A DNA stretch of 64,000 bases from Betaproteobacteria bacterium (GTDB taxonomy: Bacteria; Pseudomonadota; Gammaproteobacteria; Burkholderiales; Rhodocyclaceae). The stretch spans positions 186,001 to 250,000 of the forward strand of contig JAPTVL010000173.1 of the NCBI GenBank assembly GCA_028065725.1. The letters run 5' to 3'. This document shows positions 16,849-24,277 of this stretch, piece by piece (the first letter of the stretch is position 1; each line of letters opens with the position of its first letter). The position numbers were made by a program, and so were the translations under genes. The notes under the pieces were generated by a model. That model saw only the letters and a program-made list of their open reading frames with translations. It searched no databases and was not told the DNA's origin.

Positions 16849-17187
16849 TCAGTCCCGCGGCGGGGAATCGATCTTCGCCGTGACTTCGCCGCCGGCGTAG
16901 ATGTTCAGGTACTTGAGGCAGATCACGCGCAGGCAGGACGACAGGTTCTTGTCGTTGGCGACCAGGCAGCTGTCGAGCACCTGCTCGATCAGGCGCGGCA
17001 CGGGCAGGCCGCAGTCCTGGGCCATGGCGTCGATCACGTTCCAGAAGGCGCGCTCGAGGGTGACCGTGGTGCTGTGACCGTGCAGGCGAAAGCCGCGCTT
17101 TTCGGGAATGAACTCGCTGATCTGCGCCGTGGTGCAGGCGTTGAACATGTGGTCGAGGATGCCCTGCGATTCCTGATAGATGGTCAT
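16849..17187 (-). CDS. ribbon-helix-helix (RHH_4 type) regulator beside sulfur genes
   Basis: 112 aa from ATG 17187. The core KRGFRLHGHSTTVTLERAFWNVIDAMAQDCGLPVPRLI matches the RHH_4 DNA-binding domain, with an all-helical C-terminus containing three cysteines. It diverges from the YeeE/YedE operon with a 152-bp shared promoter region, so it is the likely local regulator. The regulatory signal is unknown. Confidence 0.8.
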   Translation of the reverse strand: MTIYQESQGILDHMFNACTTAQISEFIPEKRGFRLHGHSTTVTLERAFWNVIDAMAQDCGLPVPRLIEQVLDSCLVANDKNLSSCLRVICLKYLNIYAGGEVTAKIDSPPRD

Positions 17188-17339
17188 TTCATTTTCCGGC
17201 CGCGTGGCGGCACGCTGGCAAAATGTTGGCAATAAATACTACCTCAGCGCGGCGGACTGCCGCAGAATCATTCCCACAACAAGGCGTCGGCGGCGCGGCA
17301 TTGACCCGCAAGCCGGACGCACAAAGGAGGAAGACCTGC

Positions 17340-17837
17340 ATGGAGTTTTTTCGCAAGACTCTGGACCCGATCATTGCGCTGGCGGCGATCGCGGTACTCG
17401 ACATATTCATGTTCCTGCTGATGGGCGCCTGGACCGTGGGCGGCGGCGAGACCATGATGACCGGCCTGATGGCGCAGGCCGTGCTCGGCGACGAGCTCGA
17501 TCGCATTCCCTTCTGGAGCGTGGTGTTTCCGCCCCATGCCGACTACTGGAAGATCTACATCAGCCTCGGCATGCTGTTCGGCGCCTTCGTCGGCGCGGTG
17601 GCGAGCAAGGAGTTCTACTGGCGCGTACCGCGCCATTTCTCTGAATGGGTGCTGATCACCATCGGCGGCCTGCTGATGGGCTTCGGCATCCGTTTGGCCT
17701 ACATCTGCAACGTGTCGACCTTCTTCGGCCTGATGCCGGAAATGAACCTCGGCGGCTATCTGGCCATGTCCGGCATCATCGCCGGCGCCTGGGTCGGGTC
17801 GATGATCTACAAGAAACTTCTGGAGGGGGATGTATGA
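17340..17837 (+). CDS. YeeE/YedE-family sulfur-compound permease, half A
   Basis: 165 aa from ATG 17340 with AAAGGAGG upstream. Four membrane helices are visible. The motif GFGIRLAYICNVSTFFG corresponds to the third conserved cysteine region of YeeE thiosulfate transporters, which are normally single proteins of about 350 aa. The ATG of the next gene overlaps its stop, and the two together supply the whole transporter. The likely cargo is thiosulfate or another sulfane-sulfur compound. Confidence 0.87.
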   Translation: MEFFRKTLDPIIALAAIAVLDIFMFLLMGAWTVGGGETMMTGLMAQAVLGDELDRIPFWSVVFPPHADYWKIYISLGMLFGAFVGAVASKEFYWRVPRHFSEWVLITIGGLLMGFGIRLAYICNVSTFFGLMPEMNLGGYLAMSGIIAGAWVGSMIYKKLLEGDV

Positions 17838-18484
17838 CGCCCGTCGTCGAATGCCTGGTCGCATTCCTGTTCGGCTCGGTCGCCGGCCTGCTGATGCAGC
17901 GCTCGCGCTTTTGCAACACCGCCGCGCTGCGCGACGCGATCATGTTCAAGACCTACCGCAACACCAAGGCCATGCTGGTGGCGATGATGATCCTCACCGT
18001 CGGCTTCACCGGCTTCATGAGCGTCGGCGCCGGCCATCCGCTGCAGTTCGATGTTGGCCTCAATACCTTCGCCGGCCTGTTCCTGTTCGGCATCGGCATG
18101 GTGCTGGCCGGGGCGTGCACGGTGTCGACCTGGGTCAAGGCGGGCGAGGGCAACATCGGCGCGCTGTGGGCACTGATCTTCACCTTCGTCGGCATGTTCC
18201 TGTTTTCGCTGGTCTGGTCGGCGAGCTGGTGGCCGCCGGCGCCGCAGACCATGACCGGACAGATCAACGCGCCGGCGCTGCAGCTGGGCTTCGCCAATGC
18301 GCAGACGCTGCAGGACAAGCTGGGCGTGCCGGCCATCGTCTTCGGCCTGGTGCAGACGGCCTTCCTCGCGCTGCTCTATCGCGGCATCCTGCGCCGGGAA
18401 GCCGCCCAGCATGCCGAGCACGAGAAGCACCAGAAGGAACACCAGAAGAAAAAGGCGGCCAGGGCCGCCACTGTCGAAGCCTGA
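17834..18484 (+). CDS. YeeE/YedE-family sulfur-compound permease, half B
   Basis: 216 aa overlapping half A by 4 bp. The motifs MQRSRFCNTAALRD and GMVLAGACTVSTWVK carry the two other conserved YeeE cysteines, along which the thiosulfate sulfur is thought to pass. A Lys/His/Glu-rich cytoplasmic tail (residues 183-216) follows the last helix. A TusA-like carrier is encoded 15 bp downstream, as in many YeeE operons. Confidence 0.87.
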   Translation: MTPVVECLVAFLFGSVAGLLMQRSRFCNTAALRDAIMFKTYRNTKAMLVAMMILTVGFTGFMSVGAGHPLQFDVGLNTFAGLFLFGIGMVLAGACTVSTWVKAGEGNIGALWALIFTFVGMFLFSLVWSASWWPPAPQTMTGQINAPALQLGFANAQTLQDKLGVPAIVFGLVQTAFLALLYRGILRREAAQHAEHEKHQKEHQKKKAARAATVEA

Positions 18485-18499
18485 CCAAGGGAGAAAACA

Positions 18500-18805
18500 A
18501 TGGGACTGTTCGGAACGAAAAAGAAGGTCGAGGAAGTCGCTGCCGGCGGCGAAGCGACGCTTGCGGACGGCACGAAAATCGGCATCGCCCGCCGCGTCGA
18601 TTGCCTGGGTGTCTCCTGCCCGCGGCCGCAGCTGATGACCAAGAAAGCGGTCAACGAAGTCGCCGTCGGCGACATCATCGAAGTGCTGGTCGACAACCCG
18701 TCCTCGGTCGAGGCGCTGCCGCCCTTGTGCGACGAGCTGGATGCGACGCACCTGGAAACGGTCAAGGCCGCCAACTGCTGGCACATCTACATCCGCAAGG
18801 ACTGA
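18500..18805 (+). CDS. TusA-like sulfur carrier protein
   Basis: 101 aa. The CPxP motif in CLGVSCPRPQLMTKKA carries the reactive cysteine (about residue 40) and the downstream DNPSSVEALPP fits the TusA fold. A 30-residue N-terminal extension (GLFGTKKKVEEVAAGGEATLADG) is unlike short TusA proteins. It probably accepts sulfane sulfur entering through the adjacent permease on the cytoplasmic side. Confidence 0.9.
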   Translation: MGLFGTKKKVEEVAAGGEATLADGTKIGIARRVDCLGVSCPRPQLMTKKAVNEVAVGDIIEVLVDNPSSVEALPPLCDELDATHLETVKAANCWHIYIRKD

Positions 18806-18809
18806 GGCC

Positions 18810-19019
18810 ATGTGGCAACGACTGCTCCTGCGTTTCCTCGTCGTACTCTCGGCGCTTGCCAGCGTCGGCGGCTTTCTCTGGATGACGTTTGCGCCGCCGC
18901 CGGGCATGAAGGCGACCAAGGACGGCGTGCCCTATTTCACGCCGCCGGTGATTCATCCCGTGACGGGCCAGCCGGTGCCGGTGGAAACCCTGGTGCAGCA
19001 TTACAAGGGAGCCAAATGA
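18810..19019 (+). CDS. small single-span membrane protein in sulfur cluster
   Basis: 69 aa, unrecognised. There is one hydrophobic helix at residues 5-25, then a proline-rich, probably periplasmic, tail (PPPGMKATKDGVPYFTPPVIHPVTG). It starts 2 bp after the TusA-like gene and its stop overlaps the next start. The tight packing shows it belongs to the operon. No function can be assigned. Confidence 0.75.
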   Translation: MWQRLLLRFLVVLSALASVGGFLWMTFAPPPGMKATKDGVPYFTPPVIHPVTGQPVPVETLVQHYKGAK

Positions 19020-19111
19020 TGGGCCTGGATCTGCAAACTGTTTTCCACGGCCTGCTGTTCTGCCTGGCTTTCGGCATGATGTACCTGGCATTTTTCAGCG
19101 ACTCGCTGTGA
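19016..19111 (+). CDS. 31-residue membrane microprotein
   Basis: A 31-residue frame, MMGLDLQTVFHG then a hydrophobic stretch to SDSL. The ATG overlaps the stop of the 69-aa gene (ATGA) and the end is 13 bp before the next gene, with GGGAG at 19007. One transmembrane helix covers nearly the whole protein, like the small subunits of respiratory complexes. It is easily missed by annotation. Confidence 0.65.
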   Translation: MMGLDLQTVFHGLLFCLAFGMMYLAFFSDSL

Positions 19112-19124
19112 ACGGAGACCGCGT

Positions 19125-19400
19125 ATGTTGAATCGCACCGGCGTGATCTTCTGTTCCGTCAGCCTGGTCGTCACCGCCGTGATCTGTGCCGCCGGCTTCT
19201 CGCTGGCCGCCCTGCCGCGCGACACCGTCGCCGCGGCAAAGAAGCCGGCGCCGCCGGAAACCCTGCCCGAACTCGACCTGCCCGGCTTCGGCAAGGTAAC
19301 GGTGATCGACCTGATGGGGTATTACATCGACAACCCGCCGGCGCCGGTCGGTGCTGGCGGCACGGCGCCCGCCGCGACGAAGCGTTTCGGCGGTTGCTGA
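19125..19400 (+). CDS. small membrane-anchored protein in sulfur cluster
   Basis: 91 aa with one N-terminal helix (residues 6-28), then a polar domain containing LPGFGKVTVIDLMGYYIDNPP and a terminal GGC. A repeat copy encodes PVGAGGTAPA near the end. The family is unrecognised. Conserved operon position suggests a role in anchoring or electron transfer, but this is a guess. Confidence 0.72.
   Translation: MLNRTGVIFCSVSLVVTAVICAAGFSLAALPRDTVAAAKKPAPPETLPELDLPGFGKVTVIDLMGYYIDNPPAPVGAGGTAPAATKRFGGC
19344..19368 (+). repeat. dispersed repeat, copy R9
   Basis: Plus copy with GTCGGTGCTGGCG in the 3' end of the 91-aa membrane protein gene, 110 bp before copy R10. Confidence 0.65.
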
Positions 19401-19402
19401 GC

Positions 19403-20038
19403 ATGCGCGCCGCCTTGCTCGCCCTTGTCTTGATCGCTGCACCCGCGTTGGCGGCGAGCGACTTTACCTACACGCAAAGAGTCGGCGCCGGCGAGACGGT
19501 GATCGACAGCCGGCCGCTGGCCGATTGCAAGCGCGCCAGCCTGCCCGGTGCACGCTGTCTGCCGGCTGAGGAATTCCTCGGGCCGCAGGGGCGGCTGCCG
19601 AGCGAGCGCGACATACTTTGGCTGCTCGGCACCGCAGGCCTGGCCGGCAGCGAAGCCGCGCTGGTCATCGGCCAGGATGCGACCGCGCGCGATTTTGTCG
19701 CCGGCCTGCTCTACCTCGCCGGGCAGAAAGCGGTGCGCGTCCTCACCGGGCCATTGCCGCGTTTGGCCGGCGGCGGCCAGGAACGCGGCATGGTGCGCAG
19801 CGCGGTGTGGACGGCGCCGATGCGCGATGACTTGTGGGTGCTGGGCGCCGACATCCTGCGCGAGAAGCCGACACTCGTCGCTGCCGACAGGCCCGCACCG
19901 GCGGCGGCCAATGGGGTGGTGGTCGCGGAGGATGCCTATCGGGCGATCGCGCGCTTCACCCGCTTGCGCGCGGGCGAGGGGCTTGCCGTTCGCGTCCATC
20001 CCGGGAGTCTGGCCCTGGCAGCGGGGAGGGCGCGCTAA
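19403..20038 (+). CDS. exported rhodanese-like protein without obvious catalytic cysteine
   Basis: 211 aa with a signal peptide (residues 1-20, ending PALAAS). The pattern ERDILWLLGTAGLAGSEAALVIGQDATARDFVAGLLYLAG resembles a rhodanese fold, but I see no CxxGxR-type active loop. The segment after the signal peptide (QRVGAGETVIDSRPLADC) is partly made by a repeat copy. It may bind rather than transfer sulfur. The stop overlaps the next ATG. Confidence 0.72.
   Translation: MRAALLALVLIAAPALAASDFTYTQRVGAGETVIDSRPLADCKRASLPGARCLPAEEFLGPQGRLPSERDILWLLGTAGLAGSEAALVIGQDATARDFVAGLLYLAGQKAVRVLTGPLPRLAGGGQERGMVRSAVWTAPMRDDLWVLGADILREKPTLVAADRPAPAAANGVVVAEDAYRAIARFTRLRAGEGLAVRVHPGSLALAAGRAR
19478..19502 (+). 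repeat. dispersed repeat, copy R10
   Basis: Plus copy translated RVGAGETV directly after the signal peptide of the rhodanese-like protein. Confidence 0.7.
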
Positions 20039-20328
20039 TGGACATCCTGTTTCATGTCGGCACGGCGGCGGGCGGGCGACTGCTGTATCCGTTGCTGCTC
20101 GCCGCAGCTCGCGCAGATTGCCGCGTCGGCGCATTCTTTACCCATGAAGGCGTGCTCGGCCTGCGCGACACCGACCTCGTGGCGGCACTCGCGCACGCTG
20201 AGCGTGCCGTGGTTTGTGAGGAGTCGTGGCACCGCTTTCTGCCGGAACTAGCCTGTCCCATCGAGGCCGGCAGCCAGACCACCAACAGCGCTCTGATGGG
20301 CGAAGCACGCAAGGTGGTGAGCCTGTGA
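20038..20328 (+). CDS. DsrE-like sulfur-relay protein 1
   Basis: 96 aa beginning MDILFHVGTAAGGRLLYPLLLAAARADCRVGAFFTHEGV. This is the Rossmann-like start of DsrE/DsrF-type proteins, which pass sulfane sulfur between carriers. Cysteines lie at about residues 29, 60 and 73. Overlaps with both neighbours (TAATG before, GTGA after) indicate a translationally coupled set of three small proteins, similar in layout to TusBCD/DsrEFH. Confidence 0.75.
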   Translation: MDILFHVGTAAGGRLLYPLLLAAARADCRVGAFFTHEGVLGLRDTDLVAALAHAERAVVCEESWHRFLPELACPIEAGSQTTNSALMGEARKVVSL

Positions 20329-20612
20329 GCGGGAACGGCGAAAAGACACTGCTGGTTCTGGCGCGGCACGACCACGCCGAGGCAATGCGCGTGGCCGCCG
20401 GTCTGACCATCTTCGGTCATCAGGTCGGCCTGGTGTTCATGACCGGGCCGGTGGCCGAGACCGCGGAAAACGCCGCCAATGCCGAACTGCTGGAACTGAC
20501 CGGCATCGCGCCGCAAACCACCGTCGCCGAGATGGCCGACGATCTGCCGCTGCTCGATGCCGCGGCGCTGGCCGAAGCGATGACCGGCGCCGACATCGTG
20601 CTTTCCGTGTGA
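20325..20612 (+). CDS. DsrE-like sulfur-relay protein 2
   Basis: 95 aa from a GTG overlapping the previous stop. The segment TLLVLARHDHAEAMRVAAGLTIFGHQVGLVFMTGPV is a DsrE/F-type nucleotide-fold start. The protein has no cysteine, so it is a non-catalytic subunit if it joins a relay complex. It ends TGADIVLSV, echoed by the next protein ending AADLVVST, suggesting related folds. Confidence 0.72.
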   Translation: MSGNGEKTLLVLARHDHAEAMRVAAGLTIFGHQVGLVFMTGPVAETAENAANAELLELTGIAPQTTVAEMADDLPLLDAAALAEAMTGADIVLSV

Positions 20613-20619
20613 GGCGGAC

Positions 20620-20805
20620 ATGAACATCGTGCAACTGAATACCGGTCTGTTTCCCGATGCCCAGACCGTGATCGCCGCCCTGCGGCAGGCAGCGGCGACG
20701 CATCGCGTCGCCGTCGTCGATATCCGGCGTCTGGACCTGCAGCAAAGCGACTGGGACGGTGTCATTGCCGCCATCCTCGCCGCCGATCTGGTTGTCAGTA
20801 CCTGA
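20620..20805 (+). CDS. small DsrH/TusB-like protein (tentative)
   Basis: 61 aa, MNIVQLNTGLFPDAQTVIAAL onward, with a conserved-looking IRRLDLQQSDWDGVIAAILAADLVVST end. It has no cysteine. Size and position (third after two DsrE-like proteins) fit a DsrH/TusB-like subunit, but sequence similarity is too weak to be sure. Confidence 0.65.
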   Translation: MNIVQLNTGLFPDAQTVIAALRQAAATHRVAVVDIRRLDLQQSDWDGVIAAILAADLVVST

Positions 20806-20849
20806 GCAATACCCGGCAGTACCCACAAAACCTGATGGAGGAGACATAA

Positions 20850-21779
20850 ATGAAGAGCATATTGATGCATGGCGGCCGGTCGTTCGGACTGGCCGTGAGC
20901 TTGCTGTTTGGTTTCATCGGCACCGCCCTGGCCGCCGATCCGCTGGTTGACGCCGCGTGGGTCAAGGCCAATGCCGGCAAGCCGGGGATCGTGTTCATCG
21001 ACTTCCAGCCCCCTGCCGATTTCATGCGCGGCCACATTGCCGGATCGGTCAATAGCAACTATGGCAAGGACGGCTGGCGCGAAGAGAACGCCAACAAGGT
21101 GCCGGACATGCTGCCGGCCAAGCTCGAAGTTCTCGCCGAGATGATCGGCAAACTCGGCATCGACAATTCCACCCATGTGGTTCTGGTGCCTCCGGGCATG
21201 TCGTCGACCGATATGGGTATCGGTACGCGAGTGTATTGGACGTTCAAGGTACTCGGCCATGACAATGTGTCGCTGCTGGACGGCGGCATGGCGGGATATG
21301 CCAAGGACAAGGCCAACCCGCTGCAAACCGGTGCCGCCAGGATGGAGCCCAAAACCTTCAAGATCAGCCTGCGCAAGGAAATGATTGCGACCGCCGACGA
21401 CATCAAGAAAGCCAGGGCCGCCGGCGTACCGCTGATCGACAATCGTCCGGAAGACCAGTTCGTCGGCATTAACCGGCATCCCAGGGCAACCGCTAGCGGC
21501 ACGCTAGAGGGTGCAAAAAATCTTCCCAACGGCTGGATGACGGTCAATGGCATGGGCGAGTTCCGCAAGAAGGCGCAACTCGAACAGCTCTACAAGCTGG
21601 CCGGCGTACCGACCAGCGGCGAGCAGATCAATTTCTGCAATACCGGACACTGGGCATCCGTCGGCTGGTTTGTTTCCAGTGAGTTGATGGGCAACAAGAA
21701 GGTCAAGCTCTATGACGGTTCCATGGTCGAGTGGACCATCATCAAGGCCGGTGCGGTAGAGCAGAAGGTCAAGATCTGA
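20850..21779 (+). CDS. periplasmic tandem-rhodanese sulfurtransferase
   Basis: 309 aa with a signal peptide (about residues 1-29, ALAADP) and ribosome site GGAGG. There are two rhodanese repeats: the first has lost its cysteine (VLVPPGMSSTD) and the second has the active loop FCNTGHWAS with catalytic Cys near residue 263. It would transfer sulfane sulfur outside the membrane, upstream of or alongside uptake by YeeE. Confidence 0.9.
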   Translation: MKSILMHGGRSFGLAVSLLFGFIGTALAADPLVDAAWVKANAGKPGIVFIDFQPPADFMRGHIAGSVNSNYGKDGWREENANKVPDMLPAKLEVLAEMIGKLGIDNSTHVVLVPPGMSSTDMGIGTRVYWTFKVLGHDNVSLLDGGMAGYAKDKANPLQTGAARMEPKTFKISLRKEMIATADDIKKARAAGVPLIDNRPEDQFVGINRHPRATASGTLEGAKNLPNGWMTVNGMGEFRKKAQLEQLYKLAGVPTSGEQINFCNTGHWASVGWFVSSELMGNKKVKLYDGSMVEWTIIKAGAVEQKVKI

Positions 21780-21782
21780 TCG

Positions 21783-22400
21783 GTGCACATCCGCCTGCTA
21801 CTCGTCGCCCTGGCGGCGGCCTGCTGTTGCGCCGCCGTCCAGGCCGCGGGAGAACACGAGCGGCGGCTGGCGGCCGAAGTCACCGTGATGGCGGGCGACG
21901 TGCGCCGCCTGATGGCCGCAGCAGGCGGGCCGCTGGAGCGCGAGGGGCTGGCCAGGCGCGTGAACGGGGCGCTGTCTTCGCTGCCGATGCTGCTGCGCCG
22001 GGCCAACGGCGATCCGCGCCCGGTGGTTGCGATGCGTGCCGCCAGCACGCGTGGTGACTGGCGCGGGCTTGCCGCCGCGCTGGCGACGCTGAAGCGGCAG
22101 TATCCCTTCGCTGCGCGAGCCCTGTTGCCCGTTTCACCCGGCCCCGAAATGCTGGCGCTCGGTGCCGTGATCCATGCAGCGACCTGTGCCGCCTGCCACG
22201 ACAATCCTTCGGTGGCAGACACATTGCTGCCGGCGAAGAATCTCGCGGCGCAACTCAAGTCGATGTCTCACGAAGAATTCGCCGCCCGCCTGTGGCTCGG
22301 GGTGCGTGGCGACCGAACCACCGGCTTGCGCAATCCCTTCAGCGATGCCGAGCTTGCCGCGCTGATGGCGCTGTATTCGATGGCGGAGGGCGTGCGCTGA
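21783..22400 (+). CDS. secreted monohaem cytochrome c
   Basis: 205 aa from a GTG 3 bp after the rhodanese stop. A signal peptide (residues 1-21) is followed by a helical region and a C-terminal class I cytochrome c domain with CAACH at residue 135 and a candidate distal ligand in QLKSMSHEEF. It could accept electrons from sulfur oxidation linked to the sulfurtransferase. The stop lies inside a dispersed repeat. Confidence 0.85.
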   Translation: MHIRLLLVALAAACCCAAVQAAGEHERRLAAEVTVMAGDVRRLMAAAGGPLEREGLARRVNGALSSLPMLLRRANGDPRPVVAMRAASTRGDWRGLAAALATLKRQYPFAARALLPVSPGPEMLALGAVIHAATCAACHDNPSVADTLLPAKNLAAQLKSMSHEEFAARLWLGVRGDRTTGLRNPFSDAELAALMALYSMAEGVR

Positions 22401-22423
22401 GCCGTGCTGCCGGCGCCGACTTT
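22399..22423 (-). repeat. dispersed repeat, copy R11
   Basis: Bridges the 22-bp gap between convergent genes: it contains the last bases of the cytochrome stop codon and touches the stop of the response regulator. Confidence 0.75.
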
Positions 22424-23766
22424 CAGCCGTCCTCGCCGGTTTCGCTGCGCATGCCCAGCTTGCGCATCTTCTCCCACAGGTTCTTGCGGCTGATGCCGAG
22501 TTCGAGCGCCGTATGGCCCATATGGTTGCCGCAGCGGGCGAGGGCGCGCGTCAGGTAGTCGCGCTCGACGCGAGCCATGTGCTCGGCCAGGGTCGGCGCG
22601 GCGACGTCGGAGGGCAGCAGCGCGACGCCTTCCTCGAAGAAGGCTTCGGCGTCGAGCACGCGGCCCTGCGCCAGGATGCAGGCGCGCTCGACGCAGTTCT
22701 TCAGTTCGCGCAGGTTGCCCGGCCAGGAATATTCGAGCAGCACCTGCTCGGCGCGCGTGTCGACCACGCGGCGTTCGCCGCCGTGCTCGCGCTTGAAATC
22801 GTCGAGGAAGCGGCGCAGGAAATGCAGGATGTCCTCGGGCCGCTCGCGCAGCGGCGGCACGCGGACGTGGATGACGTTGATGCGGTAGAACAGATCTTCG
22901 CGGAACGTGCCCTGGGCCACCATGCTCTTCAGGTCGCGATGCGTGGCGCAGACCAGGCGAAAACCGACCGGGGTCGAAATCTCGCTGCCGATACGCGTGA
23001 TGCGCCGGTCCTGGATCGCGCGCAGCAGCTTGGACTGCATCGGCAGCGGCATTTCTCCGATCTCGTCGAGGAACAGCGTGCCGCAGCTGGCCTGTTCCAG
23101 CAGGCCCTTCTTCATGCGCGCGGCGCCGGTGAAGGCGCCCTTTTCATGACCGAACAGTTCGGTCTCCATCAGGCCTTCCGGCAGCGCCGCGCAATTCACC
23201 GCGACGAAGGGGCAGGCATCCTCGTCACGGGCGAGCCGATGGAACATCTCGGCCACGTGTTCCTTGCCGGCGCCGGATTCGCCGGTGATCAGCACGGCGC
23301 TGGCATGGCGCGCCAGCTTGGGCAGGCTCTGCTCGATGCGCTGCATGACCGGAGACACGCCGAGTTCGCCGGCCGGCACCGGGTCGGCGGTTTCGACCTC
23401 GGGCCGGATGATCTCGCGCACCTTCTCGACCAGACGGTCGAGGTCGAAGGGCTTGGTCACGTAGTCGGCGGCGCCGGCCTTGAGCAGCGCCACGGCGCGG
23501 TCGATGGTGCCGTCGCCGGTGATGAACAGGAAGGGCGGCGGGTCGGGGTGATACCTCTTGAGTTCCAGAAACAGTTCGCCGCCGTCGCCGTCGGGCAGGC
23601 GGATATCGCTGACCACCGCGCCAAAGCGTCGCCTCTCCAGCGCCTCTTTGCCGCTGACCCGGGTGCGCAGCCATTCGACCTCGAAGCCTTCGAGCTGGAA
23701 GCGGTCCAGCAGCGATTCGCCCATGATTTCGTCATCTTCGATCAGGCACAGGGGCAGTGTTTTCAT
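22423..23766 (-). CDS. sigma-54-dependent response regulator (NtrC type)
   Basis: 447 aa from ATG 23766. The receiver domain has phospho-Asp in VVSDIRLPDGDG and Lys in VTKPFD. The AAA+ domain has Walker A GESGAGKEH, the sigma-54 loop GAFTGA and DEIGEMPL. A Fis-type helix-turn-helix (HTALELGISRKNLWEKMRKLGM) ends the protein. It should activate RpoN promoters on phosphorylation. Its ATG overlaps the stop of a kinase fragment, its presumed partner. Target genes are probably the adjacent sulfur operon. Confidence 0.93.
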   Translation of the reverse strand: MKTLPLCLIEDDEIMGESLLDRFQLEGFEVEWLRTRVSGKEALERRRFGAVVSDIRLPDGDGGELFLELKRYHPDPPPFLFITGDGTIDRAVALLKAGAADYVTKPFDLDRLVEKVREIIRPEVETADPVPAGELGVSPVMQRIEQSLPKLARHASAVLITGESGAGKEHVAEMFHRLARDEDACPFVAVNCAALPEGLMETELFGHEKGAFTGAARMKKGLLEQASCGTLFLDEIGEMPLPMQSKLLRAIQDRRITRIGSEISTPVGFRLVCATHRDLKSMVAQGTFREDLFYRINVIHVRVPPLRERPEDILHFLRRFLDDFKREHGGERRVVDTRAEQVLLEYSWPGNLRELKNCVERACILAQGRVLDAEAFFEEGVALLPSDVAAPTLAEHMARVERDYLTRALARCGNHMGHTALELGISRKNLWEKMRKLGMRSETGEDG

Positions 23767-24194
23767 GTTGCCTCCGGCAGCGGCAGGTCGATGACGAAGC
23801 GGGTCAGTCCCGGATGCGAATCGACGTCGAGGCCGCCGTTCAGTTGCTTGACGATCTGGTAGGTGACCCACAGGCCGAGGCCGTTGCCCTCGGCGCGCCC
23901 CGTGGTGAATGGTTCGAACAGGAAGGGCAGGCGTTCCTCGGGAATGTAGCCGCCGTCGTTTTCGACCACGATCATCAGATGCTGGTTTTCGACATAGGTG
24001 TTGCATTTGACGAAACCGCCCTGGTCGATAGCCTGTACCGCGTTCTGCAGCAGGTTCAGCAATATCTGCCGTACCAGGGTCGAACTCAGCGGCAGGGTAT
24101 GGTCGATGTGATTGCTCCAGATGAAGTGGGCATGCTTCTTCTTCGCGGCGGCGGTGACCAGGATATGAATGTCCTCGATGTCGTCGAATGACAT
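23763..24194 (-). pseudogene. histidine kinase remnant: ATPase domain only
   Basis: 143 aa from the most plausible start (ATG 24194). N-box LLQNAVQAI, G1 ENDGG and G2 GNGLGLWV show an intact HATPase domain. There is no phospho-accepting histidine/dimerisation helix and no sensor domain. The frame is open to 24299 but the added residues are not kinase-like. The coding sequence stops 84 bp short of a divergent methyltransferase gene, suggesting a deletion that removed the front of the kinase. It could still act as a stand-alone ATPase partner, but loss of function is more likely. Confidence 0.7.
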
Positions 24195-24277
24195 TGCCTG
24201 ACTTGACAGCAGGGCTCCACGAAGGCTAAATCCGGCGTTCAACCGATAAGATCCCCCCACCGCAGGAGAAATCAAGA

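Noticed and set aside
17290..17310. GCGTCGGCGGCGCGGCATT ahead of the YeeE gene
   Set aside because: Shortened, imperfect resemblance to the repeat; likely chance in GC-rich DNA.
23265..23290. GCCGGCGCCGGATTC and similar strings in AAA+ or kinase genes
   Set aside because: They encode P-loops (SGAGK) conserved across all homologues and so are not repeat copies.
22513..23862. 449-residue plus-strand frame opposite the sigma-54 regulator
   Set aside because: Antisense shadow of an unmistakable NtrC-type regulator; no domain visible.
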